Shown here: positions 1 to 10,726 of the stretch, piece after piece
How positions within the stretch are numbered: position 1 is the stretch's first letter
Layout: each line of letters starts with the position of its first letter
From: Marinobacter sp. LV10R510-11A
GTDB taxonomy: Bacteria; Pseudomonadota; Gammaproteobacteria; Pseudomonadales; Oleiphilaceae
Reading direction: 5' to 3'
Length of the DNA stretch: 64,000 bases
Assembly (NCBI RefSeq): GCF_900215155.1
Contig: NZ_LT907980.1
Location: 1,922,001-1,986,000, forward strand
Notes under the pieces: generated by a model
The model's database searches: none
Seen by the model: only the letters and a program-made list of their open reading frames with translations
Told to the model about the DNA's origin: nothing
Translations under genes and position numbers: made by a program

Positions 1-1485
1 CAGGCCTAGGGCAAAAGGAATATGCTGCGGTTTCTTGTCAGTCTGGCCCGGGGTATCCGGAATGGTCTGCTGAATCGTTAAGCGGTAAATACCCTGCTCT
101 GCATCGTACTCATCCGATACCTTCAGCACTGGGGTGCCCGCCTGCTCATACCACAACCGGAATTGCGTGAGATCCCGACCGGAGGCGTCTTCCATCGCTT
201 TTACAAAGTCGTCAGTGGTAACTGCCTGCCCGTCGTGGCGCTCAAAGTACACATCACTGCCTTTGCGGAACAGATCCGGGCCCAGCAATGTGTGGATCAT
301 GCGAACGACTTCTGCACCTTTCTCATAAATGGTCAGGGTGTAGAAGTTGGAAATCTCCATATAAGACGTTGGGCGCACGGGGTGCGCCATAGGGCCTGCA
401 TCTTCGGCAAATTGCGCCGTTCTCAGCAGGGTTACATCTTCCATACGCTTCACGGTTGATGAGCCCATGTCTGCCGAGAAGGTGGAATCGCGGAATACGG
501 TGAAGCCTTCCTTCAGGCTTAGCTGAAACCAGTCACGGCAGGTTACGCGGTTGCCAGACCAGTTATGGAAGTACTCGTGGGCAACAATGGATTCAATGCG
601 CTGAAACGCGAGATCGGTTGCAGTCTCCTGACTGGCCAGTACGCAGGACGAGTTGAAGATATTCAGGCCCTTGTTCTCCATGGCCCCCATGTTGAAGTCG
701 TCGACAGCCACAATCATGAAGATGTCGAGATCGTACTCGCGGCCGTAGGTTTCTTCATCCCAACGCATGGAGCGCTTGAGAGAATCCATGGCATGCTGAG
801 TTTTTGCCGCATTGCGCGGCTCAACGTAGATGCGCAAATCGATGTCTCGACCGGAACAGGTTGTGAAGGCATCCTTTTTTTCAACCAGATCACCCGCCAC
901 CAAGGCGAAAAGATAGCTGGGCTTGGGGAACGGATCTTCCCAGGTAACAAAGTGGCGTCCATTCTCTAGGTCGCCTTTTTCTACATCGTTGCCGTTGGAC
1001 AACAACACCGGGCAGGCGTTTTTGTCAGCCTCAATGCGGGTACGGTAACGAGCCATCACATCCGGCCGATCCGGAAAATAGGTAATGCAGCGGAAACCTT
1101 CAGCCTCACACTGGGTACAAAACATGCCCGACGATTTATACAGGCCCTCAAGGCGGGTATTGTTCTGCGGCTCAACCCATGTCACAACCTTCAACTCGAA
1201 CTGGGCCGGCACCTTGGCAATAACCAGTTGTTCACTGGTTTCTTCGTAGGCGTCCGCAGCGAGCTTCTCGCCATTCAGTGCGACACTCTCCAGTTTCAGG
1301 CTATCGCCGTCCAGCGCGAGCGGGGCAGACACCTCGGCCGATTCTGGGTTACGGCGCACAGACAGCGTGCTATGCACCCTTGCGCCATCGTCAAAGAGTT
1401 CGAAGCGAAGATCCACCGTGTCCACCAGGTATGTGGGTACTTTGTATTCGCTCAGGCGGGTGGTTTTTGGCTGATTGGTGCGCAT
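1..1485 (-). CDS. pepN: Aminopeptidase N, 5' part (runs off the left edge)
   Basis: This is the N-terminal ~495 residues of an M1-family zinc aminopeptidase, a cytosolic enzyme that removes N-terminal residues during peptide turnover. The reading frame is open from the ATG at 1485 to the window edge, so the C-terminal half is missing only because of the window. Visible motifs are the substrate-recognition GAMEN at residues 267-271 and the zinc site HEYFHNW beginning at His303. Family PepN proteins are about 870-880 residues, which agrees with roughly 380 residues lying outside. The start encodes [11 protein letters not shown], with a GGAGGC ribosome site about 5 nt upstream. The neighbouring minus-strand genes lie upstream but need not be co-transcribed. 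Confidence 0.95.
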   Translation of the reverse strand, partial: MRTNQPKTTRLSEYKVPTYLVDTVDLRFELFDDGARVHSTLSVRRNPESAEVSAPLALDGDSLKLESVALNGEKLAADAYEETSEQLVIAKVPAQFELKVVTWVEPQNNTRLEGLYKSSGMFCTQCEAEGFRCITYFPDRPDVMARYRTRIEADKNACPVLLSNGNDVEKGDLENGRHFVTWEDPFPKPSYLFALVAGDLVEKKDAFTTCSGRDIDLRIYVEPRNAAKTQHAMDSLKRSMRWDEETYGREYDLDIFMIVAVDDFNMGAMENKGLNIFNSSCVLASQETATDLAFQRIESIVAHEYFHNWSGNRVTCRDWFQLSLKEGFTVFRDSTFSADMGSSTVKRMEDVTLLRTAQFAEDAGPMAHPVRPTSYMEISNFYTLTIYEKGAEVVRMIHTLLGPDLFRKGSDVYFERHDGQAVTTDDFVKAMEDASGRDLTQFRLWYEQAGTPVLKVSDEYDAEQGIYRLTIQQTIPDTPGQTDKKPQHIPFALGL

Positions 1486-1569
1486 TGATTGCCTCCAGAT
1501 TTCTCAGCCTGCAACTGACCCCAAGCGGGCCAGGCAGGCATTATTAGAACGGGCGGGTAGAAGGTCGCG

Positions 1570-2409
1570 TTAAGCGCCCATCACCCGGAAACGGACTTCA
1601 TAACCGGTGAATTTACGAATATTGATCACACCGGTGTCGAGAATCAGGTACTGGCCCTTGATACCTTCAAGAACCCCTTCCACTTCTGGTGTTTTATCCA
1701 GATTGTGGGTTTTAATCTTTTCTGGCCATACTTGTACGGGATAGCTCAGGCCTAGCCCCTGCTCATCCACTTCACGGATAGCATCCTGCCCATGCTCTTC
1801 CCGCAGGGCGGCAATATCGTCTGCGATCAGCGCCAGTATCCGCTGGCGCTCTTGCGCGAGATCCAGCTCCGGAACATCACCCTTGAGCATCGCACGCCAG
1901 TTTGTGCGGTCAGCAACATGCGCCTTGCAGGCCACTTCAACCAGGCCAGAAAGATAGCGGGTAGCCACTCTAAACATGGGAATTGCATCAACCGCTCCCT
2001 GGTCTATCCAACGTGTTGGTACCTGAGAGCCCCGGGTAATACCCACCTTCAAGCCTGATGAGTTGGCCAGATAGACCACATGTTCAATCATGCAGTGAGT
2101 CTCGCCCCACTCCGGCTCGCGGCAGGTGCCCAGATGGTAGTGGCACTTCTCTGGGCTCATGATGCACGTATCACACGCCGCCAGCTTACGGAAACAGGGG
2201 TAGCAGAACCCCTGACTAAAGCTCTTTTTGGTTACCCGATCGCAGTGAATGCAACGAATCACACCCTCAAAATCAAAACGCAAGGGTTTGCCAATAAGCT
2301 CGTTCAGTGGCACGCGGGCATCACCCACCGCTAAAACATAAGACACCGGGTCGCCCGCATCTGCCGGCATCTTTCTGAGCCGGCCGGTCACATCAGCAAG
2401 GTCGCTCAA
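1570..2409 (-). CDS. DUF2797 family protein
   Basis: A 279-residue protein of the DUF2797 family, whose function is unknown. The N-terminal third carries a cysteine-rich segment (CIHC, CYPC, CDTC and further Cys/His, around residues 53-95) that looks like a structural zinc site. The start is a TTG whose bases overlap the TGA stop of the upstream yeaC-like gene (TTGA, 4 bp), which implies translational coupling. The pairing of a YeaC-type protein with DUF2797 suggests a conserved two-gene unit. Family assignment is from resemblance of the zinc-site region and is fairly secure; the biochemical role cannot be inferred. Confidence 0.8.
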   Translation of the reverse strand: MSDLADVTGRLRKMPADAGDPVSYVLAVGDARVPLNELIGKPLRFDFEGVIRCIHCDRVTKKSFSQGFCYPCFRKLAACDTCIMSPEKCHYHLGTCREPEWGETHCMIEHVVYLANSSGLKVGITRGSQVPTRWIDQGAVDAIPMFRVATRYLSGLVEVACKAHVADRTNWRAMLKGDVPELDLAQERQRILALIADDIAALREEHGQDAIREVDEQGLGLSYPVQVWPEKIKTHNLDKTPEVEGVLEGIKGQYLILDTGVINIRKFTGYEVRFRVMGA

Positions 2410-2699
2410 GACTTAACCTCAACAAACTGATTGGGATCAACGCCATTACCGCCTGACTGGCTGCGACGCACGGTAGGGTCACAGTCTGTACCCGCCTTGC
2501 GGCCGCGATCGAGGAACCCTACCCGTTCTTGCTCCGGGATCTTCTGCAGGTTTTCATAATAGATGACAGCTTCCAAACTGATCTCACGCTGCTGCGGCGT
2601 AAGTTTTCGGCCATCAGGCCATTTCCCGAGTTCGATGGACTGCCGCAAGCTCTGGTAAACATTGGGATCGAGTCGTTCGATAAGTTCTTCGTAGGTCAT
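2406..2699 (-). CDS. YeaC-like DUF1315 protein
   Basis: A small protein of 97 residues resembling E. coli YeaC (DUF1315). The signature near the N-terminus is YQSLRQSIELGKWPDGRKLT, matching the 'YxxLxxAVELGKWPDGxxLT' pattern of that family. The frame is open further upstream to 2771, but the ATG at 2699 is chosen because an AGGAG ribosome site sits 7-8 nt before it and the family starts there. The longer upstream reading would run through a Fur-box-like sequence and a promoter that point the other way. The stop overlaps the TTG start of the DUF2797 gene. Function is unknown. Confidence 0.8.
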   Translation of the reverse strand: MTYEELIERLDPNVYQSLRQSIELGKWPDGRKLTPQQREISLEAVIYYENLQKIPEQERVGFLDRGRKAGTDCDPTVRRSQSGGNGVDPNQFVEVKS

Positions 2700-2741
2700 C
2701 GGGTTCTCCTGAAAAACCTTCATAAAAAGTAGTGGAATCGT

Positions 2742-2864
2742 TTGACAGGCACAAACGATAATGATTATCATTGCATCACCAAGTAACGACGGTCGTGTTA
2801 TTTGGTCTCTCTCATCAGGAGCTATACGCTTCTTTTATACCCCACCTTTTGGTGGGGTTTTTTT
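2742..2864 (+). ncRNA. Candidate Fur-regulated small RNA (RyhB/PrrF-like logic)
   Basis: The sequence shows a consensus -35 TTGACA (2742-2747), an 18-bp spacer and a -10 TATCAT (2766-2771). A Fur-box-like 19-mer at 2757-2775 matches the GATAATGATAATCATTATC consensus at 15 of 19 positions and covers the -10. About 90 nt downstream is a perfect intrinsic terminator: stem CCCCACC/GGTGGGG (2840-2857) with a TTTT loop and seven Ts (2858-2864). No convincing open frame lies between. The predicted transcript, about 2778-2864 (~87 nt), would have a 5' hairpin around AACGAC/GTCGT, an unpaired pyrimidine-rich middle and the terminator. This is the layout of iron-sparing sRNAs such as RyhB and PrrF. Identity is inferred from architecture, not from sequence homology. 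Confidence 0.7.
2757..2775. promoter_or_regulatory. Fur box
   Basis: The core AATGATTATCATT is palindromic except at its centre and matches the canonical Fur box at 15 of 19 positions. It overlaps the -10 of the plus-strand sRNA promoter. It also lies about 60-75 bp upstream of the yeaC-like start on the other strand, so it could affect both directions. Confidence 0.75.
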
Positions 2865-3726
2865 ATGCCTGCTGTTTTCTACGGACCGGCAGAATTGCTG
2901 CCAGCGCCAGGCCCGCAACAAATCCGCCTAAATGCGCTTCATTTGCCATACGCCCTAGGCCCAGCATTTCAGGCAAGGGTGTAAACCCGATCACCATCCA
3001 CACCACGGCAAAGGTTACAAGCGCAGGCGGAAACTGGAACCGCGGCGCCTTTCGTTGGCTAAGCCAGCAATAACCAAGAATGCCATAAACAACCCCCGAA
3101 AGGCCGCCAAAAAAAGGCCCCGAAACGATATATTGCAGCCCGTTAGAAAAAAGACTGGTTATGATGAAAAGCAGAACCAGCCTGCCACGGCCGTCAAACC
3201 ATTCAATCTGACTGCCCAAAAACCACAACATCACAGAGTTAAAAATAATGTGGGTCCAGCTGAAGTGCAGGAAATCCGGAGTGAACAGCCGCCACACCTG
3301 GCCACTGGCAAGCGTTGCAGAGAGCGCATCGAGGCGCTCAGCCATGTTTCCCCAGTCGTATGCTCGCGGATCAACAATCAGTAGGTTAACGGTAAACTGG
3401 TTACTGCCCAGACTGGTAAGCCAGGCCATCAGCACACCCAGCACGATTATACCCAGCACCAGCGGGGCATGCCGCGGAGAGGGTTGCCAGCGCCCTGCCA
3501 CAAACACCGGCGAGCGATTCTGCTGCTCTACCGCCTGTTGAATGTCGGGCTCCGCGAGGAACCGATCGAGTGCCTCAAGCACAGGTTCGGCATGGTCGGG
3601 GTTTTCCAGCCATAACACCTGGAAATCACCTTCCTCACTAATTCTGTGAGGAACGCCCCGGCCTTTCAACCACTGGCTAAATCCACTTAGGTTTGTATTG
3701 GTATCCAACTGTTTTACGCGGTACAC
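2863..3726 (-). CDS. Rhomboid-family intramembrane serine protease (GlpG-like)
   Basis: A 287-residue membrane protease with a GlpG-type layout: a cytosolic N-terminal domain (about residues 1-80) followed by six predicted membrane segments. The catalytic pair is visible as Ser210 in GGLSGVVYG and His265 in NEAHLGG; His154, His159 and Asn163 fall where GlpG has its oxyanion-side residues. Rhomboids cleave transmembrane substrates within the inner membrane. The start codon is GTG at 3726. The gene's 3' end abuts the sRNA terminator at 2840-2864, which is on the opposite strand. The family call is firm; the substrate is unknown. The symbol glpG is withheld because the glp-operon context is absent. 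Confidence 0.9.
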   Translation of the reverse strand: MYRVKQLDTNTNLSGFSQWLKGRGVPHRISEEGDFQVLWLENPDHAEPVLEALDRFLAEPDIQQAVEQQNRSPVFVAGRWQPSPRHAPLVLGIIVLGVLMAWLTSLGSNQFTVNLLIVDPRAYDWGNMAERLDALSATLASGQVWRLFTPDFLHFSWTHIIFNSVMLWFLGSQIEWFDGRGRLVLLFIITSLFSNGLQYIVSGPFFGGLSGVVYGILGYCWLSQRKAPRFQFPPALVTFAVVWMVIGFTPLPEMLGLGRMANEAHLGGFVAGLALAAILPVRRKQQA

Positions 3727-3771
3727 AATCTAGCTTGCCTCAAAGAGTATTTTGGCTAAAGGTTGCACGCT

Positions 3772-4791
3772 CTAGCGCGCAACACTGTCTTCACTGATGG
3801 GATAATCTGGGGAGTCGTGATGATCCCGGGCAACGTTAACCCAGACAAACTTATCGGCGGAAAGTGCCTTCTCACCGTCCATCCGATATGCCACCAGCCT
3901 ACCGTATTTCACGGCGCTGAAATCAATGCACGCAACATTGGATTTCAGTGGCGCAGGTTCGCTCTCCATCCAGTAATGGCCCACAAACACCGGAGGTGCA
4001 TCCAGCGGATAGCTGATCAACTGCCTGCGCTCGGCTTCAGTAAGAGCCCGGCTGGCTACTTCCGGCGGTAAAGGGTCTGGCTGGAACACAACATCCGCGT
4101 AGGTGCGGGGGTTATCCGCCCAGAACTTGGTGCGAAAAAACTCTCGAACGTATCCGTCTCGCCCGGTTATCGCCATACCCTGCGGAAGACGCAGGTCCGT
4201 GCCTCGTAACAGTGTATCCATAACCTGACCGGCGAAAGAATCGATTGCCGCAGAGGCATGAAGAAAGTCCTCGTCGATGCAGGCGCCACCTTGCATGCGT
4301 TTGAATTTCTCGATGAGTTCACTGTCCCAGCACGCATGCACCGCGCGGAAGTCATCGTCATCAATAAACAACGGAATGGTGTAAAACCACTCAAGGAAAT
4401 CGTTCCACTCGTGGGGATACGCATCAAACTGAGCAAGAGTTTCCTGGATCAGACGGTCGTGACGGGAATTGTGCTCACGCAGCCAAGTTTTGCCACTGCC
4501 CGCCCGTGCCAGCGTACAATAGCCTAGGGCGTTATACTCGTGATTACCCATCACAATACGCGCAGAGCCCCGCTCAACCATGTTCCTCACTAAGTGTAGG
4601 GCTTCACGGACTCTCGGGCCTCGATCGATGATATCACCGATAAATATAGCCTGCCGGCGGCGGTGCTGGTAAACCCCGTTAACCTTGCTGTAGCCCATTT
4701 GCTCCAACAGTTGTGCCAACGTATTTGCACAGCCGTGTATATCACCAATGAGGTCATAACCACGACTTGCAGTATGATTCGTTCCAGCCAT
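3772..4791 (-). CDS. Metallophosphoesterase (ApaH/PrpE-like)
   Basis: A calcineurin-type metallophosphoesterase of about 339 residues. The dinuclear-metal motifs are present in order: GDIHGC, GDIIDRGP and GNHEYN, with a later histidine-containing GHYW. This pattern fits the diadenosine-tetraphosphatase/protein-phosphatase-like subgroup, though the true substrate cannot be read from sequence. I chose the ATG at 4791 over the upstream frame start at 4821: it lies 2 nt after the TGA stop of nadK, whereas the longer form would overlap nadK by 28 bp. The arrangement implies co-transcription with nadK. Confidence 0.85.
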   Translation of the reverse strand: MAGTNHTASRGYDLIGDIHGCANTLAQLLEQMGYSKVNGVYQHRRRQAIFIGDIIDRGPRVREALHLVRNMVERGSARIVMGNHEYNALGYCTLARAGSGKTWLREHNSRHDRLIQETLAQFDAYPHEWNDFLEWFYTIPLFIDDDDFRAVHACWDSELIEKFKRMQGGACIDEDFLHASAAIDSFAGQVMDTLLRGTDLRLPQGMAITGRDGYVREFFRTKFWADNPRTYADVVFQPDPLPPEVASRALTEAERRQLISYPLDAPPVFVGHYWMESEPAPLKSNVACIDFSAVKYGRLVAYRMDGEKALSADKFVWVNVARDHHDSPDYPISEDSVAR

Positions 4792-4793
4792 GA

Positions 4794-5678
4794 TCAACTC
4801 GCTGCTATTTCGCTTGCCCAACCAAGTTTGTCCCGGCAGGTGGCATAGAAATTATGGTCTTTAGGGTGAATCAGACGGATTTTGAACGGCTTTTTAGCGA
4901 TGCGAATGATATCACCCGGCGCACAGGCAATGTTCATCTGGCCATCGAAGCTGATCTGCGGATAGGTCTCGTTGGTTTCCCCGACAACCAGCTTTATCTC
5001 GCTCTTGCCATCAACGACAATCGGTCGACTACTGAGCATATGAGGGAACATAGGCACCAGTACAATGGCATCCAGTTTCGGATGCATAATCGGTCCCCCC
5101 GCTGAAAGCGAGTACGCAGTTGAGCCCGTGGGAGTGGCTACGATCAAGCCATCTGAACGCTGGCTGTATACAAAGTGGCCATCGATATACAGGTCAAAGC
5201 CTATCATGCGGGTCGATTTGCCTGGATGCAGGACCACCTCATTCAGTGCGGTACCAAAACCCAAGGGCTGCCCGTTGCGCTCGACGTTGCCATCAAGTAG
5301 AAAGCGGGTTTCTTCAATGTACTCGCCTTCAAGTACCTTACCGAGACGCTCTTCCAGATCAGCGGGCGAAATATCCGTAAGGAACCCTAATCGCCCGCGG
5401 TTTACCCCGAGCAGCGGTATCTTGGATTTTGCCAGTTCCCGAGCCGCGCCCAACAAGCTCCCATCGCCTCCGACCACAATAACCAGATCGCAAATTTCGC
5501 CGAGCAGTTTCTTGCTGGCAACCTGCAAGCCATGGCCAGGCAACATACTGGCCGTGTCCTCCTCAAGGATAACGTGGTAATGGTTGGCGACCAGATATTG
5601 TTTGAGCTGGCGCAATGATTCAACCACTTTAACGCTGCCCATTCGGCCGATAACGCCTATGTTTCTGAATTGTTCCAT
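4794..5678 (-). CDS. nadK: NAD kinase
   Basis: ATP-dependent NAD kinase, which makes NADP from NAD in the cytosol. The 294-residue length is typical. Diagnostic motifs are the GGDGS nucleotide-phosphate loop at residues 70-74 (VVGGDGSLLGAAR) and the NAD-binding TPTGSTAYSLSAGGPI segment. It begins at an ATG (MEQFRNIGVIGR) and is followed almost immediately by the metallophosphoesterase gene, forming a two-gene unit. Nothing unusual is seen in the sequence. Confidence 0.95.
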   Translation of the reverse strand: MEQFRNIGVIGRMGSVKVVESLRQLKQYLVANHYHVILEEDTASMLPGHGLQVASKKLLGEICDLVIVVGGDGSLLGAARELAKSKIPLLGVNRGRLGFLTDISPADLEERLGKVLEGEYIEETRFLLDGNVERNGQPLGFGTALNEVVLHPGKSTRMIGFDLYIDGHFVYSQRSDGLIVATPTGSTAYSLSAGGPIMHPKLDAIVLVPMFPHMLSSRPIVVDGKSEIKLVVGETNETYPQISFDGQMNIACAPGDIIRIAKKPFKIRLIHPKDHNFYATCRDKLGWASEIAAS

Positions 5679-5776
5679 GAAGCTTCCTGTGGTGTCGGAA
5701 CACGACGAGAGTGGACGAGACCGCTCACGCCCATATCAATCTGGCCTACAGTTTAACGAAAGTCACCCTGATACTG

Positions 5777-5807
5777 AAAAAAGTTCTGGGGCCCTAATAA
5801 GCGCCCC
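5777..5807 (-). terminator. Probable intrinsic terminator after the coiled-coil gene
   Basis: Reading the minus strand, a GGGGC/GCCCC stem (5788-5792 with 5803-5807) is followed after a few bases by a run of six Ts (complement of 5777-5782). It lies just beyond the stop at 5814 and upstream of nadK, so it would separate the two minus-strand genes. The short stem makes this moderate evidence only. Confidence 0.45.
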
Positions 5808-5813
5808 TCATTT

Positions 5814-7058
5814 TCAGGGCTGATGATTCTCGCAGCGGTCGTCGAGACCGGGCTTAAATTCTCCTGGCTGACTTACCCGCAGTAGCGGCTCGCCACAAAG
5901 CTCCCCGCTTTCAAGGCCGTGCTGACAAACTGGGCTCTCGTAGTGCTCAAGCCACTGAAGGTATGCCGGCTCATTCATACCACAACGCTCCGCAGCGTAA
6001 GCGGTGGGGTTGCCGAAGTAGGTTTCGATTTCATCATAAGGCAGGGTCAGGTGGCCAACGCCCGGGTGATAACCAACCAAAAAAACAGACTGTGCTTTCA
6101 GCTGGCCCATCACTGTGTTTTCCGGCGGTTCCCTGTGCCTGAGCTCATGCACCTCCTGATCGAGGGCAACAAGCTTTTCATCCCCGTGCGCCAGCTCACG
6201 CTGCTTACGATCCAGCTGCTCCCTCAGCAATACCAGCTCCGCATTCACATTGGCATCATTGCGATCTTTCCCTAGACCACCGGAATCCACCTGTTCTTGC
6301 ATGGTGAGGTACTGCTGGTTACGCTCCGCCAAACGGTACTTTAGCTGTTCGTTGCTGAGGCGTTGTCGCTCATACTTCTGTTCTAGATCAATGGTTTCGT
6401 TGCGCAGGGTTTTGGTCTCAAGCCGGTGCTCTCGCTGTACTTCAGAAAGCACATGCCGGTGAACGCTCTGCAGGGTCTTAATGCGCAGGCGTTGCTCACG
6501 AATCAACTGAGCTAGGCGGGCACGATCAGCGCCGATACGATCTTCTTCAGCTAAATCGGAATTATCCCCGGCACGAAGCACAGGAATGTTCTCCTCTTCT
6601 TCAGGCTGAACGCGGCGGAACTTGAGGGTATTGGCGTCAACGGCTTTGCGGATAGCTTGGAAATGGTTGTTGCCCGGGGTCATATCCGGATCCCACAACT
6701 CTGCCGCGTACTGGGGATCTGGGCACTGGCTACGGCAGACAAGACGAATAGCGCCGCCCCCCATGTCCGGCCCTTTAGCCCCTTGGGTGGCGAGCTCTTC
6801 AATAGGCACGTTCCAGCTGCTGTCGGCCCTGCCCTCCTCATCAAACCAGATGCGAAAAAACACAAGCGCACGCACAAGCAGATCGCCACTCAGATCTACC
6901 AGAACGGCTTTGACATCTGTTTCAGCAAGATCCGATAACCCAACATAGCCATCAAGGAAGGCTCCAAACTCGTTGGCACGCATCTCGCGGGCCACCTGAT
7001 TGCCTTCTATGAAGAACACCGCCGAATAATCGCCCGTTGCCTGGCCGGCAGATACCAT
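5814..7058 (-). CDS. Conserved protein of unknown function with central coiled coil
   Basis: A 414-residue protein that I do not recognise. Residues ~1-150 form a globular region containing 'GDYSAVFFIEGNQVAREMRA'. Residues ~185-310 are rich in Glu, Arg, Leu and Gln with heptad-like spacing (RIKTLQSVHRHV..., ELVLLREQLDRKQREL), a long predicted coiled coil. The C-terminus has 'VGYHPGVGHLTLP' and several cysteines (ERCGMNE, VCQHG, LCGEPL, DRCENH) that could bind a metal. I chose the ATG at 7058 because an AGGGAG ribosome site lies 7 nt upstream; the frame extends to 7100 without such a site. It is flanked by nadK and fadH, which suggests no function. Confidence 0.7.
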   Translation of the reverse strand: MVSAGQATGDYSAVFFIEGNQVAREMRANEFGAFLDGYVGLSDLAETDVKAVLVDLSGDLLVRALVFFRIWFDEEGRADSSWNVPIEELATQGAKGPDMGGGAIRLVCRSQCPDPQYAAELWDPDMTPGNNHFQAIRKAVDANTLKFRRVQPEEEENIPVLRAGDNSDLAEEDRIGADRARLAQLIREQRLRIKTLQSVHRHVLSEVQREHRLETKTLRNETIDLEQKYERQRLSNEQLKYRLAERNQQYLTMQEQVDSGGLGKDRNDANVNAELVLLREQLDRKQRELAHGDEKLVALDQEVHELRHREPPENTVMGQLKAQSVFLVGYHPGVGHLTLPYDEIETYFGNPTAYAAERCGMNEPAYLQWLEHYESPVCQHGLESGELCGEPLLRVSQPGEFKPGLDDRCENHQP

Positions 7059-7173
7059 TGCAGACTCCCTAAATTCCAAAAAACTCTCTGGCAGACCCAA
7101 AGTTTATAGTCTAGCCAGAGAGTCTCCGGTGCGCAGAGAAAAACTGCAACGTTTTGTGATCCGGCTATTTTGA

Positions 7174-9318
<2,145 letters not shown>

Positions 9319-9404
9319 ACTAAACTACCAATGCGGCTTGCCTTCAACAATATCCTTGAATAACATTCTATTATCCCCAGAGCACACACCTCTCGAGAAC
9401 GTCC

Positions 9405-10460
9405 ATGAGCTCACTTCACTATCAAGACCGCCTCGACCGCAACCCTCTCGGCGACATCAGCGTTCTCTATGTGTGCGTGCTTCTGCGTGCCGCCGGGGCC
9501 GAGGGGGTAAACATCCAGAATCTGATGCAGCGCTTTCAACTCAGCGAGCAAACCCTCACCTCACACGCTGCACGCATCAGCATTCCGCGCTTTATGAGGC
9601 TGGGCCACGCGGCCATCGAGGCCTGCGGCAACCCCGCCCTAGGGCTGCGCATGGGCGCGCTGTCTCGGCCTGTCGATGCGGGCATCGCAGGCTTGGCCGG
9701 GGAATCTGCCAGCACCTCTGGCGCAGCAATACAAACGCTTATTCGCTACGCCTTGCAAACCAGCCGCAACAGCCGAGGGGTACCGATAGCGGAGCCCGAA
9801 AAACGCCGGCTGCAGTTCTACTCCATTCGCCCCTACAATTCCTTTAACTATTTTGTTGTGGACTCGGTACTGGGCGCCTGGACACAGTTTCTACGCACGG
9901 TTACCGGGCGCTGGGATGTGCTTGAGAGGATCACTATAGAATACGAATCGATAGGTTTAGATGAGCTATTTGAAGCTTGGTTTCGCTGCCCGGTTCAATT
10001 CAGCGCACCCAGCAATAGCATTACCGTAAGACAGGACATATGGAATCAAGCGACCACACAGGCGCAACCCGCCACGCACGAGAAGCTGATACAGCTTTGT
10101 GACAAAGAAATGCAGGAGATTCAGCGGGGCTGGACAACCGGAGACCGAGTAAGAAGCCTACTCACGCCATTATTCAAAGGGGAAACCCCGAGCCTTGAGA
10201 CCATCGCCTCAAAATTGGGTGTTACGCCATGGACACTGCAGCGACAACTATCTGCCGAGAAAACCGGGTTTCGGGAACTAATGGATGACACGAGAAAACA
10301 GCTGGCGCGGGATTATATTCGGGAAACTGAAACGTCGTTATCTGAAATCGCCTGGCTGCTCGGCTTCTCTAACCCCGCAGCATTGCACAAAGCCTACAAA
10401 CGCTGGTTTGAACTAAGCCCCGGAGAACATAGAAAGCAACTTCGAACGATGGCTAGATAA
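9405..10460 (+). CDS. AraC-family regulator (OruR-like architecture), divergent from fadH
   Basis: A 351-residue transcription factor. Residues ~1-220 form the 'arabinose-binding domain of AraC, ornithine-regulator-like' sensor seen in regulators of lipid and amino-acid metabolism. The C-terminal ~100 residues form the double helix-turn-helix domain, with LGVTPWTLQRQLSAE as the first HTH and SEIAWLLGFSNPAALHKAYKRW as the second, ending in the typical LSPGEHRK. Its divergent placement to fadH suggests control of dienoyl-CoA reductase in response to a lipid-derived ligand; this is inference from context. Confidence 0.88.
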   Translation: MSSLHYQDRLDRNPLGDISVLYVCVLLRAAGAEGVNIQNLMQRFQLSEQTLTSHAARISIPRFMRLGHAAIEACGNPALGLRMGALSRPVDAGIAGLAGESASTSGAAIQTLIRYALQTSRNSRGVPIAEPEKRRLQFYSIRPYNSFNYFVVDSVLGAWTQFLRTVTGRWDVLERITIEYESIGLDELFEAWFRCPVQFSAPSNSITVRQDIWNQATTQAQPATHEKLIQLCDKEMQEIQRGWTTGDRVRSLLTPLFKGETPSLETIASKLGVTPWTLQRQLSAEKTGFRELMDDTRKQLARDYIRETETSLSEIAWLLGFSNPAALHKAYKRWFELSPGEHRKQLRTMAR

Positions 10461-10515
10461 ACATAGCTTAAAAATAGAAAGCTGAGGATTCACAACAGGG
10501 GGGAAGAAAAATAGT

Positions 10516-10592
10516 TGGCGGAGTGGACGGGACTCGAACCCGCGACCCCCGGCGTGACAGGCCGGTATTCTAACCAACTGAACTACCACTCC
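10516..10592 (-). tRNA. tRNA-Asp (GTC)
   Basis: The minus strand folds into a standard 77-nt tRNA. The acceptor arm GGAGTGG pairs with CCACTCC, followed by the G discriminator and an encoded CCA. The D-loop is GTTCAGTTGGTTAGAAT, the anticodon loop CTGTCAC carries GTC, and the T-arm is GCGGGTTCGAGTCCCGT. Sequence and discriminator match bacterial tRNA-Asp closely. It stands alone between two AraC-type regulators, with no sign of an integrated element at its 3' end. Confidence 0.97.
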
Positions 10593-10726
10593 GCGCAAGT
10601 TATAACCGATTGCTTTTTAAGGCTTTGCAATCAATGCTCTGATTACTCGGTGACAACGAGAGCGCATTATAAAGAGGTGCCTGCTTATGTCAACGCCTTT
10701 CCTAAAAAATTCAGAAAACCAGCGTT

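Noticed and set aside
2406..2771. 121-residue version of the yeaC-like gene starting at 2771
   Set aside because: The first 24 codons run through the Fur box and promoter of the opposite strand and lack a ribosome site. The ATG at 2699 has AGGAG and matches the family start.
10516..10592. tRNA-Asp as an integration site of a mobile element
   Set aside because: No integrase gene and no repeat of the tRNA 3' end was noticed nearby; the flanks are ordinary regulators.
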